Below are positions 7,290-8,431 of a DNA stretch of 8,431 bases, one piece after another (within the stretch, counting starts at the first letter, position 1; each line of letters starts with the position of its first letter). The notes beneath the pieces were generated by a model, which was given only the letters and a program-made list of their open reading frames with translations, searched no databases and was not told the origin of the DNA. The position numbers and the translations under genes were made by a program. The stretch covers positions 1-8,431 of the forward strand of contig CAYVUI010000151.1 of assembly GCA_964454745.1 (NCBI GenBank), read 5' to 3'. The DNA comes from CAYVUI01 sp964454745 (GTDB lineage Bacteria; Planctomycetota; Phycisphaerae; Sedimentisphaerales; Anaerohalosphaeraceae).

Positions 7290-8431
7290 ATGGCAAAGAT
7301 ATGCCTTGTATCATGTGTTAGTCTAAAAGATACTAAAAAGATGAGGGCAGCTGATCTTTATCTCTCACCCCTATTTAAAAAGGCAAAAGAGTACGCCTGT
7401 AATAATTTTGACAGGTGGTATATTCTTTCTGCCAAATATGGACTTGTAGAACCAGATGATGTTATTGAACCATATGAAAAAACACTTAATAAAATGTCAA
7501 GGCAAGACAGGCGAGATTGGTCTGATGAAATTTTTATTAAACTCAAGGAATGTACAAAATCTAATGATGAAATAACCTTTGTTGCTGGACAACGCTATAG
7601 ACAAGATTTAGCACCTCTTCTTGAAAAGCGGGGAAATAAAATTAAAGTTCCTATGAAAGGGTTAGGCATAGGAAAGCAACTTAAATGGCTAAGCCAAAAG
7701 AATCGCATGAAGGGGAGAAAAAAGGACCTCCAAGAGTTTTACAGCCTTCTTCATGATTTAGAGCAATGCTTAGGAGGCAAACGCATTTTCAAAAACTGCA
7801 ATGGGAAACTCGATTGGCCAGAGAGAGGGGTGTATTTCTTTTTTGAACCCGGAGAATTTAGAATTGATAATCCAAATGAAGATCGAGTGGTTCGTGTGGG
7901 CACGCACATGGTGAGCACTGGATCAAGAGCCACTTTTTGGAAGCGATTGCGCACTCATAAAGGAACAGGCGACGGTGGCGGAAATCATAGAGCATCTGTT
8001 TTTCGTCTTCATGTTGGTAATGCACTTATTCAACGGTCCAAAGGGGGCATTTCCATGCCCACTTGGAGTGAGGGACAATCTGCTTCGCCAGAAATTAGAG
8101 CAGCGGAATTGTCTATAGAAAAAAAGGTTTCTGAATACATTGGGAATATGCAAATATTGTGGCTTAGTGTACCGGACACTGCAGGACCAATGAGCGACAG
8201 AGCATTTATTGAGAAAAACTCAATCGCTTTATTATCTGGCCCAATGGGACCAGTTGATACCCCAAGTGATAAATGGCTTGGGAATTTCAGTACTAATGAA
8301 GCTGTACAGAAAAGTGGTCTTTGGAATGTAAACTATGTAGATTACTATTATGACAAGAGATTCTTAAAAATACTAAAAATATATATAGATTCTATGACCG
8401 GACGTTGTCCTATGCCGACGAACTCTATAGC
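7290..8431 (+). CDS. DUF6884-like domain fused to GIY-YIG-like nuclease domain (3' end cut by window)
   Basis: An open frame of 380 codons that runs off the right edge without a stop. ATG 7290 has AGGAA at 7278-7282, seven bases upstream, and lies 26 bases after queC. Residues 1-135 resemble DUF6884 / YaaA-like proteins: ICLVSCVSLKD, ADLYLSPLFKKAKEYA, then RWYILSAKYGLVEPDDVIEP (42-61) and a VAGQRYRQDL segment. From about 178 a GIY-YIG-like nuclease domain begins: GVYFFFEPGE (180-189) as the GIY strand, VVRVGTHMVS (200-209) as a variant YIG strand, arginines in FWKRLRTH (216-223), GNHRASVFRLHVG (231-243), and RAFIEKNSIALLS (304-316), where Glu308 is the likely metal ligand. The large insert between strands and the arginine helix is unlike UvrC and closer to restriction-type members. 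Being co-transcribed with QueC suggests a link to deazaguanine, either base recognition or transfer by the first domain and cleavage by the second. Domain names are from memory of family patterns; function is unknown. Confidence 0.7.
   Translation, partial: MAKICLVSCVSLKDTKKMRAADLYLSPLFKKAKEYACNNFDRWYILSAKYGLVEPDDVIEPYEKTLNKMSRQDRRDWSDEIFIKLKECTKSNDEITFVAGQRYRQDLAPLLEKRGNKIKVPMKGLGIGKQLKWLSQKNRMKGRKKDLQEFYSLLHDLEQCLGGKRIFKNCNGKLDWPERGVYFFFEPGEFRIDNPNEDRVVRVGTHMVSTGSRATFWKRLRTHKGTGDGGGNHRASVFRLHVGNALIQRSKGGISMPTWSEGQSASPEIRAAELSIEKKVSEYIGNMQILWLSVPDTAGPMSDRAFIEKNSIALLSGPMGPVDTPSDKWLGNFSTNEAVQKSGLWNVNYVDYYYDKRFLKILKIYIDSMTGRCPMPTNSI

Noticed and set aside
7751..8153. Two minus-strand ORFs opposite the GIY-YIG-like domain
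   Set aside because: They are shadows of the plus-strand frame, which carries clear conserved motifs and is open to the window edge.
1..8431. CRISPR array, tRNA, insertion-sequence ends or integrase
   Set aside because: No spaced direct repeats, cloverleaf-like sequence, transposase motif or terminal inverted repeats were found when reading both strands.

Overview
The window is AT-rich bacterial accessory DNA. All real genes are on the plus strand and carry clear Shine-Dalgarno sequences. Every gene I can name belongs to a DNA-defence or DNA-modification family, so this looks like part of a defence island. Nothing fixes the host taxon: there are no rRNA, tRNA or housekeeping genes, and I make no genus claim.

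Layout. Positions 1-2175 hold most of a Ski2-like superfamily 2 DEAH-box helicase. Its 5' end is broken: the Walker A sequence (79-102) is in frame with the long helicase ORF, but no ordinary start codon lies between the in-frame TAG at 22-24 and the GTG at 160. Positions 2176-2501 are non-coding and hold an extended -10 promoter whose -10 box lies inside a palindrome. From 2502 a tight five-gene operon runs off the right edge: a small Xre-type regulator, a 1066-aa N6-adenine DNA methyltransferase of the Eco57I / type IIG kind, a 231-aa PD-(D/E)XK nuclease, a 210-aa QueC (preQ0 synthase), and a DUF6884-like plus GIY-YIG-like protein truncated by the window edge. Junctions are a 4-base overlap (ATGA), a 1-base overlap (TGATG), a 9-base gap and a 26-base gap.

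How the genes may work together. Regulator, methyltransferase and nuclease make a self-contained, probably autoregulated restriction-modification module. The unusual part is that a catalytically intact QueC and a second, GIY-YIG-type nuclease are co-transcribed with it. QueC makes 7-cyano-7-deazaguanine, which known systems insert into tRNA or DNA, and QueC-like enzymes also occur in immunity loci (type IV CBASS, QatABCD). No queD, queE, folE or classical transglycosylase gene is visible here. My inference is that the operon couples N6-adenine restriction-modification to deazaguanine chemistry, with the DUF6884/GIY-YIG protein as candidate reader, transferase or effector. The upstream helicase resembles Hachiman HamB in general character and may be a separate, possibly decayed, neighbouring system.
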